Shown piece after piece: positions 1 through 10,329 of a stretch of 64,000 nucleotides of DNA (within the stretch, counting starts at the first letter, position 1; every line of letters starts with the position of its first letter). The translations under genes were made by a program, and so were the position numbers. Where the stretch lies: positions 24,805 to 88,804 of the forward strand of contig MZZL01000385.1 in NCBI GenBank assembly GCA_002749535.1, read 5' to 3'. Source of the stretch: Apophysomyces variabilis. Lineage: Eukaryota; Mucoromycota; Mucoromycetes; Mucorales; Mucoraceae. A model generated the notes under the pieces. The model ran no database searches. It saw nothing but the letters and a program-made list of their open reading frames with translations, and was not told the DNA's origin.

Positions 1-41
1 TTTCCCAACCAACGCGTTAGACTCCTTCCTCGCCAGTTAAT

Positions 42-1503
42 ATGAATTTCTTTCAGCCTCGCTCTGCTAATACCTCTGCTCCCAACAAGAAATTACAAGA
101 GATAGAAGCATCACGGCCATGGATTGAGAAATAGTGAGCTTACTGAACCAAATCAATAACCAGTTAATTATAATTTCGCCTAGTCGACCTAAATCTATGG
201 ATGAAATTGCATCACAAGAACAGGCGGTTGTCGTCCTGAAACATGCTCTCCAATCCGAAAATGTGAGAACAGCTGAATCAGCATTTTTATCTACTAACAG
301 TGCAATCTAGCTTCCGCATTTACTCTTTTATGGACCTCCTGGAACAGGAAAAACTTCTACTATTTTAGCCTTGGCACGTGAGCTCTATGGGTAAGAACTG
401 ATCGTCTTAGGGTTCACTATCCCACTGACACAGTTATCAGGCCTTCCTTGGTTAAGACACGAGTACTTGAATTGAATGCTTCAGATGATCGAGGTATCCA
501 GGTTGTTAGAGAAAAAGTGAAAAATTTCTCCAGAACTACAGCAAATCAAAAAGTGAGGTAAAGAAACAAAACACTCGGATCAAGGACGTAGCAGGACTAT
601 GCGTTTAATTTACTTGAGTCAGTGGATATCCTTGCCCTCCTTATAAAATTGTTGTGTTGGACGAAGCTGATTCCATGACCAAAGACGCCCAATCAGCATT
701 GCGTCGAACTATGGAGACCTATTCAAAAACAACCCGATTCTGCATCATTTGCAACTATGTCAGTCGGTAACTATATTCTGATTTCTGTAACTTCGTTTCT
801 TTAACGGTTCTTAGGATCATTGATCCTATTACTTCCCGCTGCGCTAAATTCCGTTTCAAGTCTTTACCTGTCGAGGATCTACGAGCTAGAATCGATATGA
901 TCTGCAAAGAAGAGAACGTCAAGCTTGCCCCAGGAGTAAGTTCCAAGTTCTACAACCAGGGTAACCATTAACCCTAAATACAGGCTATGGAAGCTCTCTT
1001 TGCGGCATGTAATGGTGATCTCCGAAGAGCAATCATGATCTTACAGATTGCATCAAATATTCCTCAAGGCGAGTGCATTACAGCCGACGTAATAAATGAA
1101 ACTGCTGGGGTATGTATCTCATATAATGAAGATCGCTGTGCTCACCAAGTTGTAGTCTGTTCCTGAAAGCGTAACAATGACCATAGTTGATGCTTGGAAA
1201 TCAAACAATCATAAGCAGATTGAAAATGCCGTCGAGGCGATCATGCTTCAAGGTTACTCAGCAGAATTCGTGTTAAATCAGGTACATTGATCTACCCAGA
1301 TTCAAATGCGCTCCTATTCTCATCATATATAGTTGCATGAATATATCGTCCGAAGCGATGACTTGAATACGTTGCAAAAATCGCAAATTTCGGAGATTAT
1401 GGGAGAAACCGATTTCACTCTGGTCAGCGGCGCAGATCAACATTTACAGCTTTTATCCCTCGTGCTGAAGATTGCGTCGATTGCAAATAATCAAGCATTA
1501 TAA
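42..1503 (+). CDS. RFC2: Replication factor C small subunit (yeast Rfc2 / human RFC4 type)
   Basis: Clamp-loader AAA+ ATPase subunit that helps load PCNA onto primed DNA in the nucleus. Nine exons can be joined in phase: 42-133, 184-262, 311-390, 441-557, 623-766, 815-935, 984-1109, 1156-1281 and 1333-1503, giving 351 residues, the size of yeast Rfc2. Visible motifs are the RFC N-terminal PWIEKYRP box, Walker [13 protein letters not shown], the [10 protein letters not shown] box, Walker [11 protein letters not shown], the [16 protein letters not shown] segment with the SRC motif, and the GDLRRAI sensor 2. The wording around [17 protein letters not shown] and [16 protein letters not shown] fits Rfc2/RFC4 better than the other small subunits. 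The start is the first ATG with phase-consistent splicing. The gene is intron-dense (8 introns of about 46-65 nt) and its stop lies 84 bp from the stop of the convergent tRNA synthetase. No lesion seen. Confidence 0.95.
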
Positions 1504-1587
1504 TGCAAGCAAAATTTAGTAGTAATATGTTTTCTTTCTATCATTTTCGCGGCAATATATATACATCCATTCTTTGTTACACTATAC

Positions 1588-3001
1588 TTATTCTAGTTTT
1601 GAGGTAATATCCGAAAACATATGACGAACTTCCTCCAAGGATTTAGTCCCGAGGATTTCGCCATCACGCGTGCGAACGTTCACAGTGTTGGTGTCCTGCT
1701 CTTTCTGACCGACGACGAAAACGAAGTTATACCGTTGTTGCTGGGCTAGACGAATTTTCTTGTTCAGTCTATCTCGCGGAGATGTATCGACATCCACAAA
1801 ATAGCGATTCTCTTTTCCATCTCCCAAAGAGAGCATTTTTGCAACCTTGCTAGCATAGTCTGAAAATTGAGTCGCTACAGGAATTACCATGCCTTGACGA
1901 GGACTGAGCCAAAATGGCCATTTACCGCCTGTGTGTTCAATCAAGATGGCCATCATGCGTTCTATAGAACCCAGAATAGCACGGTGAATAATCACCGGGG
2001 TTCTGGCCTGGTCGTTTTCATCGACATATTTCAGACCAAACCGTTGTGGAAGTTGGAAGTCAAGCTGAATCGTAGCTGTTTGATGAGATCGGCCGCTGGA
2101 ATCTTTGACCATAATATCAATTTTTGGACCATAGAATGCACCGTCCCCCTCCTTTATAGACCACGGGCGTTGAGTGGAATCCAAAGATTGTTTCAAAGCT
2201 GCCTCTGCATGGTTCCATTCGTCAATGCTACCGATATAGTTGCTTTCAGGTCTTGTGGACAAAGTTAACTCATAATGCGGGAATCGGAAAGCGTTATAGA
2301 CGCGGTTGACGAAATTCAAGCAAGAGGTAATCTCTGACGTGATTTGATCTTCTGTACAAAATATATGAGCATCATCCTGATGGAAACGTCGGACACGTGT
2401 GAGACCGGTCAAGGCGCCCGAAGCTTCATTACTAGACAGTTCATTTATTAACCACGTATAAACGATCGCATGAATGGGTAGCTTACCGATGAAGAGGACT
2501 AAAATCGGCTAGCCGGATCGGTAAATCTTTGTAGGACTTTTGCGTACTGTCGAAGATTAAACAATGACCGGGACAGTTCATGGGTTTCAAGCCGTAGACG
2601 CTGTTTGTTTCGTCATCTTCGTGTTCTTCATGCTGACATCCAACCTTTTCACGACCGCTACGAACCATAAACATATCTTCCATGTAGTTCTGCCAATGAC
2701 CACTTGTCTCCCACAGATCTTTCTTGTAGATTAATGGTGTCATCACCTCTTCATATCCAAAATTTGCATATTCTTTCCTCAAAAAATCCTGCAGTTTCTG
2801 TACAATACGCGTGCCGTGGGGCAGCATGAAAATAGAGCCAGGGCTATGGGGATGGATCATGAAAAGCGATTGGGCTTTGCCTATGGCACGATGGTCGAGC
2901 TCATTAAGACTGGGATCTTGAAGGGGTTGAACATGCTCGCTGGTGTTGATGTTCTTAATCGCTTCATTATTAACAACGCAGGATCGATGCAGCTGCCGCA
3001 T
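1588..3001 (-). CDS. MST1: Mitochondrial threonyl-tRNA synthetase
   Basis: Class II aminoacyl-tRNA synthetase charging tRNA-Thr, probably in mitochondria. Two exons (3001-2487 and 2431-1588) join across one 55-nt intron and give 452 residues, close to yeast Mst1 (462). The junction rebuilds the class II motif 2 region, RNEASGALTGLTRVRRF followed by HQDDAHIFC. Also visible are motif 1 (the segment with YEEVMTPLIYKKDLW), the zinc-binding-type core with MNCPGHCLIF, and motif 3 GSIERMMAILIEHTGGKWPFWLSP, followed by an anticodon-binding domain. The TGS and editing domains of cytosolic ThrRS are absent, as in known fungal mitochondrial enzymes. The N-terminus MRQLHRSCVV is basic and fits a targeting peptide. 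An additional upstream exon cannot be excluded. Confidence 0.92.
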
Positions 3002-5033
3002 TATGATTGTAGCGCTTCGGAGGTTTGTGCCTGTGAATAGGTATTTCTGCTCAATCGATACTTAAAGCTGCGTGTACATGTTTTTTTACTTTACGTGTTA
3101 TCGCTTGGAATCGGCGAGCAACATTTCCAACGAGCATCATGTGGGTGTTCAATCACGGGGCAAGGTTAACTGGGTGGGCCTTTTTTTTTTCTCCCTCGTA
3201 TTCCGTCCCAGTGTGCCAGGGACTGTGTTTTCTTCCCAGGGTCGGTCATTTCCTGTTTTGGATTATCGGAGTCAATCGTTGTGGATCGCTTCTTCTAAGC
3301 AGCTCGTTTGAGCTCAGACTGCATAGGACCTCAACGTCGCACTTCTCCTTGGTCAAAGGGAAACCGACGATTGCATCCACATTCACTATCTGCATTTGGG
3401 TACTTCAAGGTTTTAGATTCCTTCCCGGTTTCATAAACCCCGTTTCTCTGCATAGATCCAAGTTGACATCAACGACCATATCGTCGGAAAAATACTCACA
3501 GGTCTAATAGACCGATCTAGGCCGAAGAAGGGCGCTATAAGTTTAAGTTGCCATCCCCAGTCTACTCTGTTGTCGTATTTTAGTTACAGACTATTACATT
3601 GGATACCCGACTGTAAGAAAGATATGTGACCAATGGGAACCCTGTCAGTGTGTTGCTCAGGCTACATGGTTGTACAAGGCACCAAAGGCTATAATAGGCA
3701 TGGAAAGATCATGATGGATAATAAGAATTAATAAATATATCACAAGTTCATTTAACGAGATATTTTTCCTTGAGCAACCTATGATTTATTTGCAAAAGCT
3801 TGTTTTCTTAAAACTACTTAATCGCTGCTAGGCGTTATAGCTTTCATAATTGCCGTAAAGCAGGCTTGCTGAGTTTAATCGATTGTCGCCTCCTGTTATC
3901 GTCATCACCGTGTCCGTGACATAGCGTTCTATACTTGTCCATTCGAAACTATTACCTATATCACTACAAAGCAGGCCAGAGTACAGTTTCATCCAGCTGA
4001 AGGACTGACTGAAGTGCGACCCTTGACGCTCTGCAGTTGCAGCCTGATCATATGTCAACTTAGACAACCGGAAAAGGATCTATTTAGAAATCCTATAAAC
4101 AATACTATAGTCGATTAATCTAGTTTTACCATTGTCATTATCAGACAAATGGTCTCCTTCGGGATTATGGCAGGTGACGGGGACAGACGTGGATGACCTC
4201 CGTTGGGGCTTATTTGTGAGCGAAGACACGTTATGTCTCTGTTGATCTCAGTTTACACTTTATCGTTTACAGTATGAAATCAAATGCCAACATGTTCGAC
4301 GCCAAAGACAGCCTAAGATATCTATGGTGTCACACATCTCATCAGCTTTGCAGCATTGCTGATGGATGCCATTGCGAATATGCAAACAATTTCATTGGCC
4401 GTTTCCGAAGCACAGACTGATGGAAGTAAATTGATGATGGGTATTTGATTGGTTGGTTGAGGCAAAGCGATCTTTTCCAGTTTCAATCAGCGACAATGCT
4501 CGGAACCCATGATACAAAGATCTTCGATCTTAAGAGTATGTTGAATTACCAATTACGAAGAAAAATAAGCTTATCAAGCAACATGTATCCAGTTAGTTTT
4601 GTAATAGCCAAATGGCTATGTCTTAGTACAATGCCATCTTCCTAAAAGTGATGTAATCTTGAAATCCAGTATGTCTCAGGATAAACGTTCACTGGACCAC
4701 TTGCGTAGAGGCGAATTCATAGAATACCCGGGTAAATTTCACTCAGGGATCCTTCCGGTCTTGCTTCGGAGCAGATCATAGTCAAATAGACCCTCTTTCA
4801 GATGATTTCTCATTTGGATTTACCTACTTTCCTTGGTACAATCTATGCCTATTCTAACAGCCAGGCGTCCCACTATTGCGATAATGTCTCTCGATGTTTT
4901 CCTAAATATCGCGGATGCAATAGTCAAGATACCTGGAATCATTCATGCAAACTAAAAAAAAAATTCGTAGATTGACGTGACTGATAATTTGGCACACAAG
5001 CAGATCTCTCTTTCTTTCCTTCTACGTCTAAAC
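3002..5033. other. Intergenic region between MST1 and FOL1
   Basis: No recognisable gene. Overlapping open frames at 3072-3507 on the plus strand have low-complexity translations and no family resemblance. The only piece that looks coding is on the minus strand at 3828-4300 and is listed separately. The region should contain the divergent promoters of MST1 (minus) and FOL1 (plus); an A-rich tract lies at about 4954-4963, 70 bp ahead of the FOL1 start. Confidence 0.5.
3828..4135 (-). pseudogene. Unrecognised coding-like fragment
   Basis: On the minus strand an open frame of about 80 codons ends at 3828, with translation in the style of WMKLYSGLLCSDIGNSFEW and TITGGDNRLNSASLLYGNY. It is preceded by a plausible intron (donor GTAAAA at about 4129, acceptor ending AAATAG at about 4080). 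Composition is protein-like rather than random. Upstream frames do not join cleanly in phase, so this is either the last exon of a short unknown gene or a remnant. No family recognised. Confidence 0.25.
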
Positions 5034-7310
5034 ATGTCAGAACAATCTGACCGTACCGGAACAGAGCATTTGGATAAAATCCTTATCAAGAACCTTGTGC
5101 TAAAGAACGTCACTGGTGTTGACTCCTGGCAGAGACTGAAAACCCAACCAGTCGTGATTAGCGTTTGGCTTTATACCGACATCACAGCCGCAGGCAATAC
5201 AGATCATGTTACCAATTCAATCCACTACGGGCATGTCACGAAAGGCATAACGAAGCTTGCGGAAAAAAGTACCTTTAAGTCACTCGAGGCACTGGCGCAC
5301 GCAGTAGTACGGCTATGCTGTATCGACTTTGGCGCGTTGCGGACGACCGTGAAAGTTGAACAACCCAAGGCTCTTTTGCATGCAGCGGCTTCGGGGGTTC
5401 AGTTGAGTAGAACGAGGGAGGACTTTGGCAGCGATTCATCGGTGATCGATACTGTGGGAGATGTGTCAGGTCTCGGGAAAGATGATATGGTTTTTGTGAA
5501 GGATCTGCGTTTGTCAACCATTATTGGGGTGAATCCATGGGAACGCGAAGAGAAACAGGTCGTGGTGATTAATTTGACCATATATCCATCATGCCTCTCG
5601 TCTACAGCCTCTGATTGGGATGTCAACAAGTCATACCATTTGCGTACCATAGTTCGGACACTGACGCGTCACATCGAATCATCCGGATACAAAACAGTAG
5701 AGGCCTTTGCAGTAGCGGTGGCTCGTATTGCTCTTGAAAAATGTCATGTGAACAAAATCCGCGTTAGGTTGGAAAAGCCGAGTGCTATCCTCTTTGCCGA
5801 TGCCTCAGGGATTGAAGTAACTCGGGATCGTGATTGGTTGAACCAAGTACTGGAGGAAGAAAAAATGGCTGGACGAGTATTTGCCCATCATGCTATTGAA
5901 GAAGGGACATCAAAGGAGGTGCCATCTACGTACACACAAACAGCATATATTGCAATTGGGACTAACGTGGGTGATAAAGTTGACAACATCCATCGTGCTC
6001 TTGACATGCTCGAAACCGAATCTAACTGCGTTGTATTGGACACCAGTTTTCTATACGAAACACCTGCAATGTACTACACTGAACAAGATCCGTTTCTGAA
6101 TGCCGTATGTAAAGTTGCGACGTGCCTCGAGCCCTATGCTCTCCTAGCGAAGCTTAAAAATATCGAAGAAGCCCTGGGAAGGAAGGTGAATTTCAGAAAT
6201 GGCCCACGTCCAATTGATCTGGATATTTTGTTTTATAATGACCTTGTCATGGAAAGCGAGACATTGACAATACCTCATGCACTTATGCAGGAGCGTGAAT
6301 TCGTTCTTTGGCCACTTTGTGACATTGCTAAGGATATGGAGCATCCGAAATTGTACAAGACTTGCGGTCAACTTCTATCACAATTGCTTAAAATCACCGC
6401 TGAAAAGGAAGAGGGGCCAGTCAAGATTGACAAAGTTATACCAATTGAAAAGCAAAGATTGTGGCGCTGGAACGAAAAGACATACATTATGGGTATTCTG
6501 AACACCACGCCAGACAGTTTCTCCGACGGTGGGAGCTATGCAGATATAGACAAGGCTGTTGCAGCAGCTGAATGTATGAGAGATGAAGGTGCAGATATAA
6601 TTGATATTGGAGGCATGTCGACACGTCCAGGTGCAGATGATACTTTCCCGGAAGAAGAGGAGATTCGCCGTGTAGTGCCCGTCATTAAAAAGCTGCGTGA
6701 GAAAGGTTTTGACCTTCCAATCTCTATCGATACCTTCCGAGCATCTGTTGCAGAGGCAGCTATAGTGGCTGGTGCAACCATGATAAATGATATCAGTGGC
6801 GGTTCCCGTGATCCGGCGATGTTGGGAGTTATGGCAAAGTATAAGGTCCCTGTATGTTTGATGCACATGCGTGGAGACGCTAAAACGATGATGTCAAAGA
6901 AAAACACCACTTATGAAGATAACGACGTTGTTGAAACGATCAGTCGGCAGCTTTATCATCTTGTTCAACGTGCCATTAGCGCTGGTGTATATAGGTGGAA
7001 TATCGTTCTGGATCCCGGCATAGGATTCGCAAAGACTCCGGATCAAGATTTTGAGATTTTACGCCATCTCGGAGATAGAATATCTGGTCCAGATTCTCTT
7101 TTGGAAGGATTTCCTTCATTAATGGGACCAAGTCGCAAAAAGTTCATCGGCAAGGTTACAGGTGTACAGGAGGCTGATAAACGGTCGTTTGGTACCGCCG
7201 GAGCTGTTGCAGCAAGTGTTGCGGGCGGAGCCAATATCATACGTGTGCATGACGTTCGACCAATGTGGGAAGTTGTCAAAGTCTGTGATTCAGTATGGCG
7301 CTGCAAGTAG
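5034..7310 (+). CDS. FOL1: Trifunctional folate biosynthesis protein (DHNA aldolase - HPPK - DHPS)
   Basis: One intronless frame of 758 residues encodes three consecutive steps of folate synthesis: dihydroneopterin aldolase, hydroxymethyl-dihydropterin pyrophosphokinase and dihydropteroate synthase. Two tandem FolB-type aldolase domains occupy about residues 15-135 and 150-280. The HPPK domain starts near 303 (AYIAIGTNVGDKVDNI) and contains the RNGPRPIDLDILFYND signature. The DHPS domain starts near 483 (YIMGILNTTPDSFSDGGSY), with GADIIDIGGMSTRPGAD, MINDISGG, DPGIGFAKT and the C-terminal GPSRKKFIG and RVHDV motifs. The frame is open 57 nt upstream to a GTG at 4977, but the first ATG (5034, context AAACATGTC) is the expected eukaryotic start. 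The Thr and Pro of the STRPGAD motif, substituted in sulfa-resistant Pneumocystis, are the unsubstituted residues here. Confidence 0.97.
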   Translation: MSEQSDRTGTEHLDKILIKNLVLKNVTGVDSWQRLKTQPVVISVWLYTDITAAGNTDHVTNSIHYGHVTKGITKLAEKSTFKSLEALAHAVVRLCCIDFGALRTTVKVEQPKALLHAAASGVQLSRTREDFGSDSSVIDTVGDVSGLGKDDMVFVKDLRLSTIIGVNPWEREEKQVVVINLTIYPSCLSSTASDWDVNKSYHLRTIVRTLTRHIESSGYKTVEAFAVAVARIALEKCHVNKIRVRLEKPSAILFADASGIEVTRDRDWLNQVLEEEKMAGRVFAHHAIEEGTSKEVPSTYTQTAYIAIGTNVGDKVDNIHRALDMLETESNCVVLDTSFLYETPAMYYTEQDPFLNAVCKVATCLEPYALLAKLKNIEEALGRKVNFRNGPRPIDLDILFYNDLVMESETLTIPHALMQEREFVLWPLCDIAKDMEHPKLYKTCGQLLSQLLKITAEKEEGPVKIDKVIPIEKQRLWRWNEKTYIMGILNTTPDSFSDGGSYADIDKAVAAAECMRDEGADIIDIGGMSTRPGADDTFPEEEEIRRVVPVIKKLREKGFDLPISIDTFRASVAEAAIVAGATMINDISGGSRDPAMLGVMAKYKVPVCLMHMRGDAKTMMSKKNTTYEDNDVVETISRQLYHLVQRAISAGVYRWNIVLDPGIGFAKTPDQDFEILRHLGDRISGPDSLLEGFPSLMGPSRKKFIGKVTGVQEADKRSFGTAGAVAASVAGGANIIRVHDVRPMWEVVKVCDSVWRCK

Positions 7311-8843
7311 TATTGTCACGCATTTTTAATTATCTGTATTTGCATTAAGAATGGTTCTTCCATCGTACGAGCAATGTATTCAAAATTTTTCAAAAGTTTC
7401 TCCCCTAGCTTGTTTGAGGACAAGGGCTGACGATCTGTTTCAGCTCGATTTCGAACTGCGGCATCTTATTATTAAACGCACATACATTTCGATGGAACAA
7501 ACATGAACAAAACCAAGGATTGTAATATTTGACGTATATTTGCAAAACTCAAAGTAGAGATAGCCGACGTCAAACGGCAGATCTTACGTTAAATGCAGAA
7601 TCCGCTGAATCGTACTGTATTTCCATTTTGCCAAACAGTTAGTGCAGCTAAAAAAAACCTAAGCTTGATACTAACGGACAAATACTAGTTGCTGCGCTGT
7701 AAAACTTTAGGTTGACACATCTCCTGAATTGGTCTAGCAATGTTCGACAACGTTCCTACGCATAACCTCCTCGTTAGTCGCATGCAAGAAACCTGAATAA
7801 TTTTCACGAGTGGACATAAAAAATAATAGTAACATCATCAACTTCAATGACACTTATTAAGTATTGTGCGTAGAAGCGCTATCTATTCATTTGTCTGTTG
7901 GATCCTTCCCGAATTGAGTTTGCGATACGTAACTATTCCAAATCGATTAAGAGCAGCATCCTTTCCTGTAAAAGCAGAAATCGAGCATTCGTTATAAGTA
8001 TATATATCTTAGTATCGTCTTGATCAAAATTATAAGGCAGAGGGAGACAACAGCGATACACTTGATGCACACACACACATATATATATAAAAGTACCAAA
8101 ACTTTACAATAGATTTACTGAAAATGCGATATTATATTTACGAGGGAAACAGCGTTGAATTGCTAGTAATTTGGATATTCGCACTTAGGGAGAGTGTGAT
8201 GTCGATTCGTACCGGAGATCGATTATATCCCCAATCCTATGCATGACTGTTACTATGCTGCATGGTGTTACCAGAATATGAAAGCCACTCATCCATATTC
8301 AAGTTGCAAAGCTCTTTCTGGATCTTGCTATAGCGAAACAAGTAATGATTGTTTTAAATGATTCACTTGTAAATAGGTGCAAACAATGACGGTTGTCGGG
8401 AAGCACAGTTCGTCACATTGGTATTTATGAGCAAACAGGCGCAGATGGATCATGCATGCACGTGTTCAATAGCTGAACATGTGAGCCCATCCAAGATTTT
8501 TCGTTCTTCCCATCCTCCTGCTTAAACTTTATTTCCATGAGCATAATATAGCGGTACCTTTAAGTCAGTTTGAAGTATTTTGAATGGCATCAATCCATAG
8601 TGATCTACTATACATAGAGAAGATGATCATCTGTATGTGTACTTATCTGCTTTAGAGTGAAAAAGCGTCTGCGTTATGTAAGATACCCGAATAGCCGTGG
8701 GAGAGAAACCGCAAACAAGAAAACACGAAATGTCAGGGTTTTCTCATTTTGGATTGGCATGATACAAAATACATGAAAACGGTATGAAACTGTAACAACC
8801 TATTTTTCTTTTCCTTTCTTTGCTTTACATTCTTGTCTTTCTG
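7311..8843. other. Intergenic region upstream of the WOPR gene
   Basis: No coding potential recognised. It holds the left arm of a large inverted repeat (7628-7931, listed separately) and a CA/TA microsatellite at about 8068-8090. The remaining roughly 0.9 kb before the WOPR start is AT-rich and probably promoter and leader; WOPR-family genes are known for very long upstream regulatory regions. Confidence 0.5.
7628..7931 (+). repeat. Left arm of the inverted repeat flanking the WOPR gene
   Basis: The reverse complement of 7628-7931 matches 11164-11469. Read base by base, the match is perfect over about 277 bp (7655-7931) and continues with a few mismatches and an A-run length difference to about 7628. 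Beyond 7931 identity stops after a short shared CTATT. The arm has no open frame and no tRNA or rRNA likeness. It could be a solo copy of a mobile element, the terminal inverted repeat of a larger element, or a recent inverted duplication. Confidence 0.93.
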
Positions 8844-10329
8844 ATGTCAGTGGTAGAGACTTTTTTTGGCTACGTTGAGACCACAAGAGATTCATTGCTG
8901 TTGTTTGAAGCCTGTAAGCGAGGCATATTACCTCGTATCAATCGACGACTCCAAGAAAAAGAACGTCAACTAGTTCGAAGTGGTGCCGTATTTTGCTTTG
9001 ATGAAAACGAAAGCGGTAATAGTTTTATTTTGCACATAAAAAAAATTCATATCGTTTTAAAGGTATCAAGCGGTGGACGGACGGATTAGTATGGAGCCCC
9101 TCTCGTATCCTTGGCAATTTTCTAATTTATCGCGAGCTGGATAAAGCCAGTCATCCGGATGACGAAGGAGACATCTACAAGAAAAAGGGAATAGATATTT
9201 CAAACCGTCGACGACGAGAACGAGCCCTTCTTGGCTCGCTGAAGAACAGCTACCGATTTAAAGAGGACGGACTTATAAAAAAGTCTATGTCCCTCATGAT
9301 CAACGGCGTGCAGCAGCATCTCATCAGTTATTACAACAAAGAAGATGTACTGACCGATCAACTTTCTACGCCTTCCAGTGTCCCTTTTCTGGCGTCCATC
9401 ACAATATCACCTGATCTTTTGCTCCGTCAGAACTTCCGGATCCCTTTGTTATTGAATGAAGAGATACCAAGCGGTGGGTTGGTTCAGTTGGATAACAAAT
9501 CATATTCAGCTGAAACTGTGTAGTTAGGAAAAGTACTAGCACAAAAACATCGCAGTGCTTGAGCGGAAAGAAAACTCAGCAATATCATTATCCTGAACTG
9601 GTACGTTATTCTACGTCATCGACAAGGTGCTTGCCATCAAGAGCATCCGTTGATGATGGTAGTTATCACAACAACACAAACTTTTCATACTCGGCATCTT
9701 CTTCCTGCAAAGCCGATCCCTTACTGATGGTACCAACTTCATGCTCAAATCCGACCGCCATAGAAGATTCTTCTATAACAGGCAAACTAGAACACTATGT
9801 GGACCGTCACCGATACCGATCCCTGTCTTTTACAGCGCCGCACCCGTCCCGTATGTCATCGGAATTGCAACAGCAACCAAGACAGCGGGACCAGATGTAT
9901 CATGAACAGCATGGAAACTACAACTACAACATTGCACCTACATATCCATCAGATATTTCTCTTCAAGAACCAACTAACAAAGTCGAAGGAAATGCGCGAA
10001 ATGAGCGAAATTTATCATTACAGCACGAGCCTGTCATCAATGAAGCATCGCCGCAACAACAGACCAAAAGCATCAATACAAGATCCTCGTCTTCGTGCTC
10101 GACGTTACCCTATGGTGTTGGTTCCTTTGAGATACCGGCCAAATTTGTGACTAACGACTTCAATCGGTACGATCAGAACCCGCATCAACATTTATTTTCC
10201 TCTTCGTCTTTTCACACGATCAATCATGCTGCCTTGCATACAAGGACAGAATTAGTCGCCAACTCATTTATGCTCGACCCTAATTTATTACTGGGCTTAA
10301 ATTCTGGAGAGTTTGAGATGCAAATGTGA
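8844..10329 (+). CDS. WOPR-domain (Gti1/Pac2 family) transcription factor
   Basis: DNA-binding regulator of the Wor1/Ryp1/Sge1 family, which in other fungi controls morphological switching and development. Exon 1 is 8844-9015 and exon 2 starts at 9063, restoring the first half of the WOPR domain: FGYVETTRDSLLLFEACKRG, then FDENESGIKRWTDG and WSPSRILGNFLIYRELDK. The second half follows: LLGSLKNSY, FKEDGLIKKSMSL and GVQQHLISYY. The TTG upstream of 8844 is not needed because ATG 8844 precedes the conserved block. After residue 209 a TAG at 9521 closes the frame unless a 38-nt intron (9518-9555) is removed; with it the frame continues in phase to 10329, adding a 257-residue Ser/Gln/Asn-rich tail typical of the family (466 residues in total). 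Without it the protein ends near residue 210, still carrying the whole domain. Confidence 0.9.

Noticed and set aside
3072..3507. Two overlapping plus-strand open frames
   Set aside because: Low-complexity translation, no motifs, no phase-consistent partners; likely chance.
4977..5033. 19-residue N-terminal extension of FOL1
   Set aside because: It begins with GTG, not ATG; the first ATG at 5034 precedes the first aldolase domain.
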